Shown here piece after piece: positions 33,216 to 41,800 of a DNA stretch of 64,000 nt. The DNA comes from Bacteroidales bacterium UBA4772. Lineage in GTDB: Bacteria; Bacteroidota; Bacteroidia; Bacteroidales; VadinHA17. The stretch is from positions 1 through 64,000 of the forward strand of contig DHHM01000006.1 in assembly GCA_002403305.1 (NCBI GenBank), in the 5' to 3' direction. The stretch's first letter is position 1. Every line of letters starts with the position of its first letter. Under the pieces are notes generated by a model that was not told the origin of the DNA, made no database searches, and saw nothing but the letters and a program-made list of their open reading frames with translations. A program made the position numbers and the translations under genes.

Positions 33216-35894
33216 TTATTCTTTGGGGTACTTTTCCAGTGAAATGTAATCCAGGAGGAACTCGTTTATCTCCACGTCCATATTACGGTTGAAATCATCA
33301 TACCTGACGGTCAGATTATTCTCCCCGCTCTTTAGGGTGATCCACTCAACATTGGTCAATCCCCAGTCTGACCACTCATCGAAGCCTCGCTGAGGAAAAA
33401 CCAGCGGGCGTGCATCCGCACCGTTTACATAAAGCGACCGTATTCCGCAGTTATTGTCAGTGTTCACCGGGCCTGTGCCGTTGGCGTAGCGCATTCGAAG
33501 CGCATATCTTCCTGCCACAGCATTAATATTTACATTCAGTTCTCTTTTGTTTTCCAGTGAAAATCTGACATACCCGCTGCCTGAGAAACCCGCTGCACCG
33601 TTTTCTCCCTGAATATTAAAGTCCTCTGCTTCAATGATAAAGCGCCCATCTTCAGGCAGCACAGTCACCGGGTTGCTCAGAAAAGACTCAGCCCCGTTGC
33701 TGTCCACTGCCAGGACCTGGTATTCCGCCGGTTCTTCAGAAAGGGGTATCTCCACCGGGCTCACCGCCGGGACAAGCTCCTGCTTACCGTTTCTGTAAAG
33801 TCGGTATTCGGTGGCATTGCTTACGGTACTCCAGGAGAGCATGTTGCCGTCAATGGACAGGAGAGGTGTTTCGGGTGCCGTATAATTTTCCACAGCACGG
33901 TAACGCTCTTCCTTTGCCTGGCCGTTCATGACGATTTCAACAGTATGACTGCCGGTCATTGTTGAGGGTATTGAATGGTCCGTTGTCACAGTTCCGTCAA
34001 TCTTGAAGAGGCTGATGCCGTCTCCCCATCCGGTAACCGTAATATCATAGGTGCCGCCGCGATAGCTGAGATTTTTCAGTGAATAGCTTCCGCTGTAACT
34101 TTTAGGTATGACGGGATCAAACTTCATCCGGTCGCTGTCAAAGCTGATGCCTATGAGAATACGGTGGTGCATCGCCAGCATGGCCGCAACGCTCCATAGC
34201 TGTCTGTCGGAGTTGATCTCTGTGCCTGCAAAATCGCCCGTCTCTGCAACGAAATTTTCCTTGTTGGTAAGGAACAGTGCGGCAGGCCGGATAACTGAGG
34301 CCAGTCCCGACTCAACCGCGTCAACCTTCTTCTCCCCGGCATTGGCTATGGTCCAGAATGCCTGCACGAATGGCCATATGCCATTATTGTGGTATGGAGG
34401 TATGCCTGGTATCTGGGGGAAAATGCATGTGATTCCAAAGGGAGTGACCGGGGTATTCTGAAGCACCTTTTGCTTCCTCTCATCATCTGCAATGTCAAAA
34501 AGGACGGTAAATGCCTCACCCAGGGCTTCAGCTCTCGGTGACAGTGACCGATGATACCTGCCGTAGAGGTACTGGCCGTAAAATCCCTTTTCATCATGCC
34601 ACAGATGAGTGTTTATGTTTTCGCGCAGCTGCTCTGCCATGGCTGACCAGTGATCTTCCCGGCCAAGCTCGCGTGCCATCAGTCCTGTGACTTTCAGAGC
34701 CTGGAAGTATGCGGCGTTGGTGCCAAGGTTCAGTGATGCATAGATGTCGGCAGGCTCCATCCAGAGAGGATAGGTCTGTTTTCTCCAGTCGAGGAATGAA
34801 GACTCTCCCCGCTTGAGGCCGGCGGCAGGGTCACTGACCGTCTTGCTGTCCGCCTGCAGGCTGTTTTTTACCGTCTCAAAAGCTTCCGCCAGCCACTCTT
34901 TGTCGCCGGTATATTTGTAGATCTCCCATGCTGCCGGCGCCCATACGACCCGGTCTGATGAGACCGGCCATGCACCGCCGGTGCCGGTATCCTGTATTAT
35001 CCTGTAGTGGGAAACCTTCCTTCTGAGGCTTTCAATACACCTCTCCGGCGCCAGCCAGGCCAGCGAAAGGAGGGTGGCGTAGCTGACGTCGCGCGTCCAG
35101 ACACCAGCCCACTCTTTTCCCGTTCGGAAGGTGCCGTCCTCTTCCATCAGCATCACCATCTCATCAAGAGACATGTTATATAGCGCATTAAGCAGCAAGG
35201 AGGCACTCTCAAACTGAGGGTACCGTGCTATGTCATTGGTCAGCCTCCACTCCGAAGAGGTATGGGCTGATGGATCATATACATTGAATACCAGTTCGTT
35301 TTCATAGATACCGTCGCCGTCGGGATCCTCCATCTTCAGTTGAGGGTTCCCTGCGATGTTTTCGAAATCCCAGTTCAGGGGATAGGTGTCGCCGGCAATG
35401 TAGATGCCCTTGAAGTCGGAGGCAAAGATTCGGTTTCCGTGAAGGTCGTCATAAAAACCATTATCCTCAAAAGCCTTGACTACTTTACTGAAATCGACCC
35501 TGAACCTGACCTTTGTGTTGGGAGGCAGCATCTGTGAGGCATCTTTATGCGAACCTGCATCGGCCTTCTCTCCGAAAATCACCTCTATCACAACAGGATC
35601 ATCACCCTCAGGGTAGATATTTGCCTGATGGTTTACTCCGAACGGCAGTTCATTGTCGCGGCCGTTGATGCTGAACTTGAACTGGATGACCGGATCGATG
35701 CCGGTTGCCGGGCTTACATAATCGGATGTAATATATTCAGGGCTCAGCGCTGTTGCCCTGGATTCCCCCTGCTCAACACGGTCGGGATATATCGCAAATG
35801 CGGTAGAGTTATAAAAAGGCATCTCCTTCCTGTTGCAGGAGTTCAATGCCAGCAGCGCGAGGCAAACAGCACTCACTATTAGTTTCTTTTTCAT
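33216..35894 (-). CDS. Lipoprotein six-hairpin glycosidase with C-terminal carbohydrate-binding module
   Basis: An 892-residue surface or periplasmic lipoprotein (signal LALLALNSC). After an N-terminal beta region (about 30-210) comes an (alpha/alpha)6 barrel (about 215-620) with WAGVWTRDVSYATLLSLAW, GAWPVSSDRVVWAPAAWEIY and PPYHNNGIWPFVQAFW, features of GH63/GH15-like and debranching-type enzymes. Next are an FN3-like stretch (about 690-760) and a CBM6/35-like domain (about 765-892: FIIEAEDFN, GYVRFSL, YALRMRYANG, NNLTVRYDD). It should cleave alpha-linked glucans or mannans, but the family and linkage are not determined. It is not next to a SusC/SusD pair. It is convergent with the epimerase, 18 bases apart. 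Confidence 0.78.
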   Translation of the reverse strand: MKKKLIVSAVCLALLALNSCNRKEMPFYNSTAFAIYPDRVEQGESRATALSPEYITSDYVSPATGIDPVIQFKFSINGRDNELPFGVNHQANIYPEGDDPVVIEVIFGEKADAGSHKDASQMLPPNTKVRFRVDFSKVVKAFEDNGFYDDLHGNRIFASDFKGIYIAGDTYPLNWDFENIAGNPQLKMEDPDGDGIYENELVFNVYDPSAHTSSEWRLTNDIARYPQFESASLLLNALYNMSLDEMVMLMEEDGTFRTGKEWAGVWTRDVSYATLLSLAWLAPERCIESLRRKVSHYRIIQDTGTGGAWPVSSDRVVWAPAAWEIYKYTGDKEWLAEAFETVKNSLQADSKTVSDPAAGLKRGESSFLDWRKQTYPLWMEPADIYASLNLGTNAAYFQALKVTGLMARELGREDHWSAMAEQLRENINTHLWHDEKGFYGQYLYGRYHRSLSPRAEALGEAFTVLFDIADDERKQKVLQNTPVTPFGITCIFPQIPGIPPYHNNGIWPFVQAFWTIANAGEKKVDAVESGLASVIRPAALFLTNKENFVAETGDFAGTEINSDRQLWSVAAMLAMHHRILIGISFDSDRMKFDPVIPKSYSGSYSLKNLSYRGGTYDITVTGWGDGISLFKIDGTVTTDHSIPSTMTGSHTVEIVMNGQAKEERYRAVENYTAPETPLLSIDGNMLSWSTVSNATEYRLYRNGKQELVPAVSPVEIPLSEEPAEYQVLAVDSNGAESFLSNPVTVLPEDGRFIIEAEDFNIQGENGAAGFSGSGYVRFSLENKRELNVNINAVAGRYALRMRYANGTGPVNTDNNCGIRSLYVNGADARPLVFPQRGFDEWSDWGLTNVEWITLKSGENNLTVRYDDFNRNMDVEINEFLLDYISLEKYPKE

Positions 35895-36042
35895 TGCAAT
35901 AGGTCATTATATTTTTCCTTTCACCCGGCACACCATGTCACCAATTTACAACATAAATAAAACTCTATGGCATAATTTATTGAAAATAAATAGAATATCC
36001 GGAGAAAAATCGTATCTTGCGGCATATTAATAAAATCAAGTA

Positions 36043-36234
36043 ATGAATAAAGGAACAGTAAAATTTTACAATGAATTCAAAGGATTTGGATTCATAAAAG
36101 ATGAAAATTCACCCAAGGAGTATTTTGTACACTCATCTGGTTTAAAGGACAATATCAAGGAAAATGATATTGTCAGTTTTGACCTTGAGCAGGGTAAAAA
36201 AGGATTGAATGCCGTAAATGTAAAACGTGTGTAA
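36043..36234 (+). CDS. Cold-shock domain protein
   Basis: A 63-residue single cold-shock domain. Both RNP motifs are present: KGFGFIKDE (RNP1) and EYFVHSSGL (RNP2), with the N-terminal GTVKFYNEFKGFG strand. It binds single-stranded nucleic acid and may act as an RNA chaperone. Its own terminator follows 26 bases after the stop. The AT-rich 5' leader of about 140 bases has no clear promoter to my eye. Confidence 0.93.
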   Translation: MNKGTVKFYNEFKGFGFIKDENSPKEYFVHSSGLKDNIKENDIVSFDLEQGKKGLNAVNVKRV

Positions 36235-36260
36235 TCTAGATACATCACTGTGAAAATCCT

Positions 36261-36291
36261 GGTCTCGCCGGTGACGGCGGGACTTTTTTTT
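36261..36291 (+). terminator. Intrinsic terminator after the cold-shock gene
   Basis: GTCTCGCCG (36262-36270) pairs with CGGCGGGAC (36275-36283), with one G-U pair and a GTGA tetraloop, followed by eight T. Confidence 0.92.
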
Positions 36292-36308
36292 AAAAATGTG
36301 AATTAATT

Positions 36309-36467
36309 ATGATTGAGAAAAAGCCTGTTGTCCATAAATCTCCCGATCTGTCCCTCATGAAGGAGGTTGTGATTGACCACAGAACAAAAATTTATATCCC
36401 TTCTGATGCCGATGCCGAAGAGGCAAAGGCGAGGTACCTGGCTCTCAGGAAAACCAGAAGGCCATAA
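36309..36467 (+). CDS. Small hypothetical protein of 52 residues
   Basis: An open frame from ATG to TAA just after the cold-shock terminator. It encodes MIEKKPVVHKSPDLSLMKEV, then VIDHRTKIYIPSDADAEEAK and a basic tail ARYLALRKTRRP. The composition (charged, one short beta stretch, a helix with Arg/Lys end) and codon use look genuine. No ribosome-binding site is clear, which is common in this phylum. No family is recognised. Confidence 0.5.
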   Translation: MIEKKPVVHKSPDLSLMKEVVIDHRTKIYIPSDADAEEAKARYLALRKTRRP

Positions 36468-36840
36468 CAGTCACCTTAATGTTCCATTGAGGCTATTTCT
36501 GCCGTTTTTAAATGCCGGCATACTCATTTTTTCATGAAAATGGAGAAAAAGTAGCCGGATACTACAATATCTTACCGTCTAAAATCTTCTGTTTGTCAAA
36601 ATTCAATATTCTGTCGGGAATCCAATACCTGGCATTTGTAAAGGTTTGAGATACAAACTTATACAACTTAATGCAATTACCGTGGGGATTATATACCCCT
36701 GAATTTAGTAAAAAAGAGGCCTCTTTTGACGAATGACCCTGTCAGCCGTGTTAGTGGTTGGTTAGTGTCAGTAAACACCCCGAATACATTGATTAACGAC
36801 TTGCCTGACAAGCGCAAAAGCCCAATCAGTGGGCATTAGA
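36468..36840. other. Noncoding spacer with several palindromes
   Basis: No credible gene was found in this spacer of about 370 bases. It contains a perfect 16-base palindrome AAAAGAGGCCTCTTTT (36712-36727), a GGGGATTATATACCCC inverted repeat just before it, a CATTTT...AAAATG pair, and GCCCA-N5-TGGGC (36820-36834). None is followed by a T-run long enough to call a terminator. The rest is unremarkable AT-rich sequence. Confidence 0.6.
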
Positions 36841-36843
36841 TGC

Positions 36844-36874
36844 TTGTTTCGGGGCTGATTGCACCTTATCTTTG
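36844..36874 (+). promoter_or_regulatory. Promoter before a small ORF and the 37.1 kb gene
   Basis: TTG (36844-36846) and TATCTTTG (36867-36874) are 20 bases apart, a full match to the Bacteroidota promoter pattern. Transcription would start about 16 bases before the ATG of the 44-residue ORF and continue into the larger gene. Confidence 0.6.
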
Positions 36875-36896
36875 ACATGATCAAAGGACCAAATTC

Positions 36897-37031
36897 ATGA
36901 AGATGATTTTTCAGATAACATCACCCGAAACGGGCATGGTTTTGATCAGGCGCCGGAAGATTGCCAAGGCATTACGCTGGTGGCTCAGGGAGAACGGGAT
37001 CGTTTTTGACTACAGGTACTATATGGCATAA
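36897..37031 (+). CDS. Small basic protein of 44 residues
   Basis: Reads MKMIFQITSPETGMVLIRRR, then KIAKALRWWLRENGIVFDYR and YYMA. It lies directly behind a good promoter and 22 bases before the next gene. The peptide is strongly basic in the middle with a WW pair and an aromatic end. It might be a real small protein or a leader for the downstream gene. No family is recognised. Confidence 0.45.
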   Translation: MKMIFQITSPETGMVLIRRRKIAKALRWWLRENGIVFDYRYYMA

Positions 37032-37053
37032 CAAAACAATACAACAGCAAGAA

Positions 37054-37689
37054 ATGAATACAGAGCCAATGGGAAACAACATAAATGAATTCAGCGACCG
37101 TCAGGCAGGTCTGAATTCACGTATGAACAGCTCCCGGATGATGAAGCTGGATCATCTTTTTGCTGAGCTCAATGCTGACGTTCGTCACGACCTGATGAAG
37201 TATCTTGAAGGTCTGGGACCGGTCAATGAGACCAGCATGCTTGTAATTCCGTCATCACAACATTTTTTCTATGATACGGAGGACATGAAGGGAGTAAAGA
37301 CCGTTGTCAATCTCAAGCAGCTGAATTATGTAAGGGAGATAAGGGATTTTCTGCATAATGTATCGAAGATGCTGCCCAATGGGAGCCATTTTGTAGGTTG
37401 TTTCATTGACAACAGAACACAGAACGGCTTTTCTGACAAGTACGGCAATCTTCCCGGGAACCTCTCGGAGAAGGCGGAGGCCTATGAGAACGGTATTGAA
37501 TCGAGTATCCCCTTTATTAACAGGATGTACAGTTTTATTGATCTCAGGACCAACAGGTATCTTACGAAGAGGACCGTCTCAAACCTTCTTGAGGAGTGCC
37601 GCCTGCAGCTTATCGGCATGACAGAGATAAACGGACTGACATATTTCCATGCAAAGAAGAGTTCAGCCCGGATCGGGTTGATAGCATAG
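37054..37689 (+). CDS. Conserved-looking protein of unknown function, 211 residues
   Basis: I start at MNTEPMGNNINEF because the upstream part of the frame overlaps the 44-residue ORF. The N-terminal 50 residues are polar. The middle contains two hydrophobic beta segments (ETSMLVIPSSQHFFYD, GSHFVGCFIDNR), and the C-terminus reads FINRMYSFIDLRTNRYLTKR, then LLEECRLQLIGMTEINGLTY. The C-terminal part resembles the tail of methyltransferase-like proteins linked to polysaccharide genes in this phylum, but the SAM-binding GxGxG loop is absent, so enzymatic activity is doubtful. A hairpin terminator follows. Confidence 0.65.
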   Translation: MNTEPMGNNINEFSDRQAGLNSRMNSSRMMKLDHLFAELNADVRHDLMKYLEGLGPVNETSMLVIPSSQHFFYDTEDMKGVKTVVNLKQLNYVREIRDFLHNVSKMLPNGSHFVGCFIDNRTQNGFSDKYGNLPGNLSEKAEAYENGIESSIPFINRMYSFIDLRTNRYLTKRTVSNLLEECRLQLIGMTEINGLTYFHAKKSSARIGLIA

Positions 37690-37771
37690 TGGCATGAAGT
37701 AATTCGATTGGCGGATGGATTGAATCTCAGCAGGGTTCAGGACGGAATAGCGAGACTATTTTCAGACAGGA

Positions 37772-37802
37772 GAGGTCGGCCGGAAGGCTGGTCTCTTTTT
37801 TT
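37772..37802 (+). terminator. Intrinsic terminator after the 37.1 kb gene
   Basis: GAGGTCGGCC (37772-37781) and GGCTGGTCTC (37786-37795) pair over ten positions, including G-U pairs, around a GGAA loop, and seven T follow. Confidence 0.85.
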
Positions 37803-37829
37803 ACACATATCTGTCAGGGTTAAAAAACG

Positions 37830-37869
37830 GAGGCAGCCCTCACTTTTCTGTACCTGTGAGGGCTGCCTC
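37830..37869. terminator. Perfect 14-base-pair hairpin
   Basis: GAGGCAGCCCTCAC and GTGAGGGCTGCCTC enclose a 12-base loop. Read leftwards it is followed by TTTTTTA, so it could stop transcription coming from the right. Read rightwards it has no T-run. No gene on the minus strand clearly needs it. Confidence 0.6.
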
Positions 37870-38096
37870 TCAAAATTAAAAAGGACCTTCGGAATTATAA
37901 AGTAACACAATATTACGAAGTTGGCAATGGGGCAACAGGCTGAATTTGATGAAAATATGCAAATGGATGGTCAATGGATGAATGGTGGTGACGGAAATAT
38001 TTCCTGCAAATCCGAAAGCTGATCCGCTAATTGAGATTAGCAAATTAATGTTTAAAATTTGTAATACATGTTACACCTCGTGTTATAAATTTTATT

Positions 38097-38200
38097 TATT
38101 TTTGGGCAAAGGCAGTTTCAGTCACGTACGCTAGTCGGACAATTTTTTCATCTATACCTTATTTCAAAATGTACGTGGGGGGAGGAACTGCCTTTTTTTC
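38097..38200 (+). ncRNA. Candidate small RNA with self-closing stem
   Basis: TATTTTTG (38097-38104) could be a -7 box, though no TTG is seen at -33. About six bases later begins a region with nested inverted repeats: AAAGGCAGTT (38108-38117) pairs with AACTGCCTTT (38186-38195), and inside it CACGTAC (38123-38129) pairs with GTACGTG (38171-38177), leaving a loop of about 41 bases. The outer arm runs into TTTTTTT. The predicted product is about 90 bases, with its 5' end paired to its own terminator. There is no ORF inside. No known RNA family was recognised. Confidence 0.45.
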
Positions 38201-38303
38201 TGCTCCCCTTGCAAAGCTTCCCGGGGAGGACCCGCCAATGGCGAAGAGGCTATCCGGCTAAATGAGTGCTTCCGTATCTTCAGAACTCATAACCCTGAAA
38301 CGG

Positions 38304-38335
38304 AAAAAAAGGGTTCTGCGTCTGCAGAACCCTTT
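38304..38335 (-). terminator. Terminator of the tRNA-Val transcript
   Basis: On the minus strand, AAAGGGTTCTGC and GCAGAACCCTTT form a perfect 12-base stem with a 4-base loop, six bases after the tRNA, followed by a run of T (complement of 38304-38310). Confidence 0.9.
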
Positions 38336-38340
38336 CTCAG

Positions 38341-38415
38341 TGGGCGATGTAGGAATCGAACCTACGACCCCCTGCTTGTAAGGCAGGTGCTCTGAACCAA
38401 CTGAGCTAATCGCCC
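38341..38415 (-). tRNA. tRNA-Val (anticodon TAC)
   Basis: The minus strand folds as a complete cloverleaf: acceptor GGGCGAT/ATCGCCC, D arm GCTC...GAGC with AGTTGGTTC loop, anticodon arm CCTGC-CTTACAA-GCAGG giving TAC, a 5-base variable region, T arm GTAGG-TTCGAAT-CCTAC, and discriminator A. CCA is not encoded. A partial second copy lies 15 bases upstream in the same transcript. Confidence 0.96.
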
Positions 38416-38429
38416 TTATCTCAATCTCT

Positions 38430-38492
38430 GTAGTCCTACGACCCTCCCGACACACGTGTCGGGATGCTCTGAACCAACTGAGGCAATCGCCC
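38430..38492 (-). pseudogene. Decayed tRNA-Val copy
   Basis: The minus strand begins GGGCGATTGCCTCAGTTGG, followed by TTCAGAGCA, almost the same 5' acceptor and D arm as the intact tRNA-Val next to it. The anticodon arm is replaced by CCCGACAC-GT-GTGTCGGG, a perfect 8-base hairpin that leaves no 7-base anticodon loop. GGGTCGTAGG follows, but the rest of the T arm and the 3' acceptor strand are missing. It cannot act as a tRNA. Confidence 0.75.
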
Positions 38493-38504
38493 GAAAAGCG
38501 AGTG

Positions 38505-38534
38505 CAAATATAATTTACATTTTTGATTACGCAA
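38505..38534 (-). promoter_or_regulatory. Promoter of the tRNA-Val unit
   Basis: On the minus strand TTG (38534-38532) and TATATTTG (38512-38505) are 19 bases apart. The start would lie just before the decayed tRNA copy, so both copies are in one transcript. Confidence 0.65.
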
Positions 38535-38800
38535 TGGAGAGTCCGAAAATTGCTTAACCTATAAACAGAGTTAAAAAAACTGCCTTTACAACCATATTTC
38601 ATTTCAATTTGTCCTGTTATTAACTCTGTTGATTACGTATTCATGATCAATAATATAACTAATCGAAATTTATTTATATTAGCTTTTGGTTCTTTTTGAC
38701 TTTGAGTTAGTTGCAATTTGCAGGCAAAGGGCTGCAATATTAAAGCTCAAATGTTTGATAGATAGTATGATATGTGTCCCCTATTCTGATCCAGACTATT

Positions 38801-41800
38801 ATGAAACGCACCTTCCTGTTACCGTTTCTGCTTGCCATTGTCCTGACACTGCCTCCGCTGACGGCTGAAGCGCAGGTTGGTCCCGGAGGTGTCGGCAGCA
38901 TCGTCAATACGCAACTGTGGCTCAGATCAGACAGTCTGATAGTCATCCAGCCTCTCTATTTTGTTACCAGCTGGTATGATCTTTCCGGTCATATGCGTGA
39001 CTTCGGGCCGGTGGTCATGGGACAGACAGTTCCATCGCTGACCCTTGATGCCGTTAATGGTTATCCCGCTGTCACCTTCACTGACCAGGGCGGAGTGGGA
39101 GGGGACTTCCTCGGGTACAACGGATCACTGGGTATTGCCGGATCCGATGCAGCCACCGTGGTAATTGTTGCGCGAAACAGCACCGCCGCCGACGAACAGA
39201 ACGGCGGACTCTATATGGGACAGAAAAATCTCGGGGGAGCCAATGCCGTCAGAAGCTATAACCTTGAATATGCTGATGCCATACGTTTCAACGGTCATGA
39301 CCAGGTGTTCAGTGACGGACACACGGCTGGCGACCTGAAGATAATTTACTATACCAATCCTTCCGGTGCCTCTGTATCCGGTTATGGGGCCTACCTCAAC
39401 GGAACACCACTCACAGGAAGCTCATCATCTGGATTTGTGCCTTCACTTGTCTCCAACTTCGCACTGCTCGGGGCGACGCAGATGAATGCTACTTTTAATC
39501 CCGCGGGCTACTTCAACGGAGAGATGATGGAGGTGGTGCTCTTCTCGGGTCAGCTTAACGATGCCGAACGGGTTGTGTTGCACAATAACCTCGGAGCAAA
39601 ATACCTGCTTCCCATCGCCGATGACCATTACGCGTGGGAGGTGACTCACTCACACGATGTCACAGGCCTCGCGGCTTACAACGGCACAACTTTCACCAAT
39701 GCCTGGTCGACGGGCATGTTGTCGGTCACTTCTCCTGCCGATCTCACCGATGGCGAATATCTTTTCTTCGGGCATGATAAGGGGGGAGCAAAAACATGGA
39801 CCACCGATGAGGTGCCTGCTCCCGGTACTTACCGCCTTGCACGGGAGTGGAGGTTTGACGAAACCTCCGATGTTGGAACCGTGACCATCAGCATCCCTGC
39901 CTCCTCACTGCCGGCTCTTCCAGTTGGTTACCCGATGGTGGGAATAGTTACCGACGATGATGGCGACTTCACATCGGGGGCTGTCATGCACCGCCCCACG
40001 CTCACGGCCGGAGTATACACCCTTGACCTGAATATCACGGACGGGCAGCACATGGCCATTATCGCCTTCCGGCCAGAGGTGAACTTTACTGTTGCATCAG
40101 ACTCAGGCACTGAAGATATCACCAGCGTTACCGTTCAGGCGTACCTTAACTATCCACATACTGCAGATCTCACGGCAGACTATGCAGCTACCGGCGGTAC
40201 GGCCACCCTGGGAGTCGATTACAACCTCGCTCCCGGTACCATTACAATTGCATCAGGATCGGTGTCCGGATCATTCACCATTAACGTTATCAACGACGCA
40301 CTTGTTGAGCCTTCCGAGACAATTGTAACCACCCTTTCAAATCCCTCCGCTGAATTGTCGGTTGGCTCCCAGAGCAGTCATACCTATACCATCCTCAATG
40401 ACGACTACGTCTATGCCTCCTTCTCCTCAGCCTCGGCCTCAGGAGCGGAAGGCAATGCCTCTGCTCCTGTCACTTCGCTTGAGATAGTGGTCAGCGGAGG
40501 CGTCATCAGCCAGCCCGGGAGCCTTATAGTGATGGTTTCCAATGGCACTGCCTCATCGGCAGACTGGTCGCAGACCGGCAACATGGTCTCCATCCCGGCA
40601 GGTGACTACACCACGCCGGTCTCCATACCTATCCCTGCCTCAGTACTTACCATCATGGGTGATCTCACCGTTGAACCTGATGAGACGGTGAACCTGAGCA
40701 TGAATACCTTTGTGACGGTGACTGCAGGCACGGTTGTCAACTCCGTTTACACGATAATTAATGATGACAATTCAACAGTGAGTGTAGCTGCTGAAACCCC
40801 GACCGTAGATGAGGGTGGACCGGGAGCGGCAGGTACGGGTACATTTGCCTTTACACTCAGCAATCCTGTCTCGACATCAAGGACAGTTTCCTACACTGTG
40901 TCCGGAACAGCAGCACCCGGTGCCGATTTCGTTGTACTTTCCGGGTCGGTTGTGATACCTGCAGGAGCGCTGACTTACAATCTTACCCTGACTACTGTCG
41001 CCGACCTGATTGTTGAAGGCGACGAGACGGTGGTCATAACAATCACTGGTGTCTCAGGGGCGCCTGCCGTGTCAGTCAACTCAACGCCTGCAGTAATAAC
41101 CATTGCTGATGATGATGTGCCGGTGATACTTTATTCGCCTGCCGCGGTGAACATGGCTGAGGGGTCCACGGCTACGGTTGAGGTATGGCTGGAGAGTGCC
41201 CCTGCCGCACCGGTTACCATTGACGTTACCACCCTTATGCCGGGACTGCTTAATATTTCTCCTGCAACACTGACATTCAACTCATCAAACTATGCCACCC
41301 ATCAGGTGATAACCCTTCAATCGGTGGAAAATACATCCCTGGGAGACCAGACAGATCACCTGATTCTTTCTGTGAATGATGCACTCTCGCATGACACTTT
41401 TGATCCTCTTCCGGATATAGACATCCCGATCACAATTGTAAATAATGACGTGGCATCAATAGTGGTTAATCCTGTCAGTGTAACTGTTGACGAGAACGGA
41501 ACGGCCACATTCACAGTCTCTCTCTCTGCCGCGCCGGTCTCAGGCAGTGTTACCGTTGACCTGATCAGCAATAATACTGACGTTGCCACGATAAATATTA
41601 CGCAGCTGACATTCACCACGGTCAACTACAATGTTCCTCAGACCATCACGGTTACGGGGGTCAACAACAACACCGTGCCCGATGCATCAACCACCATCTC
41701 TCTTGCTGTCAATGATGCGCTGTCAGATGACGGTTATGACGGTGTGACAGCAGTTGTCAGTGTCAATGTCACGAATGATGACCTGGCAGGCTTTGTTGTC

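Noticed and set aside
38258..38602. Minus-strand frame running through the tRNA-Val gene
   Set aside because: It is made from the tRNA, its decayed copy and the terminator hairpin; a protein gene there is not credible.
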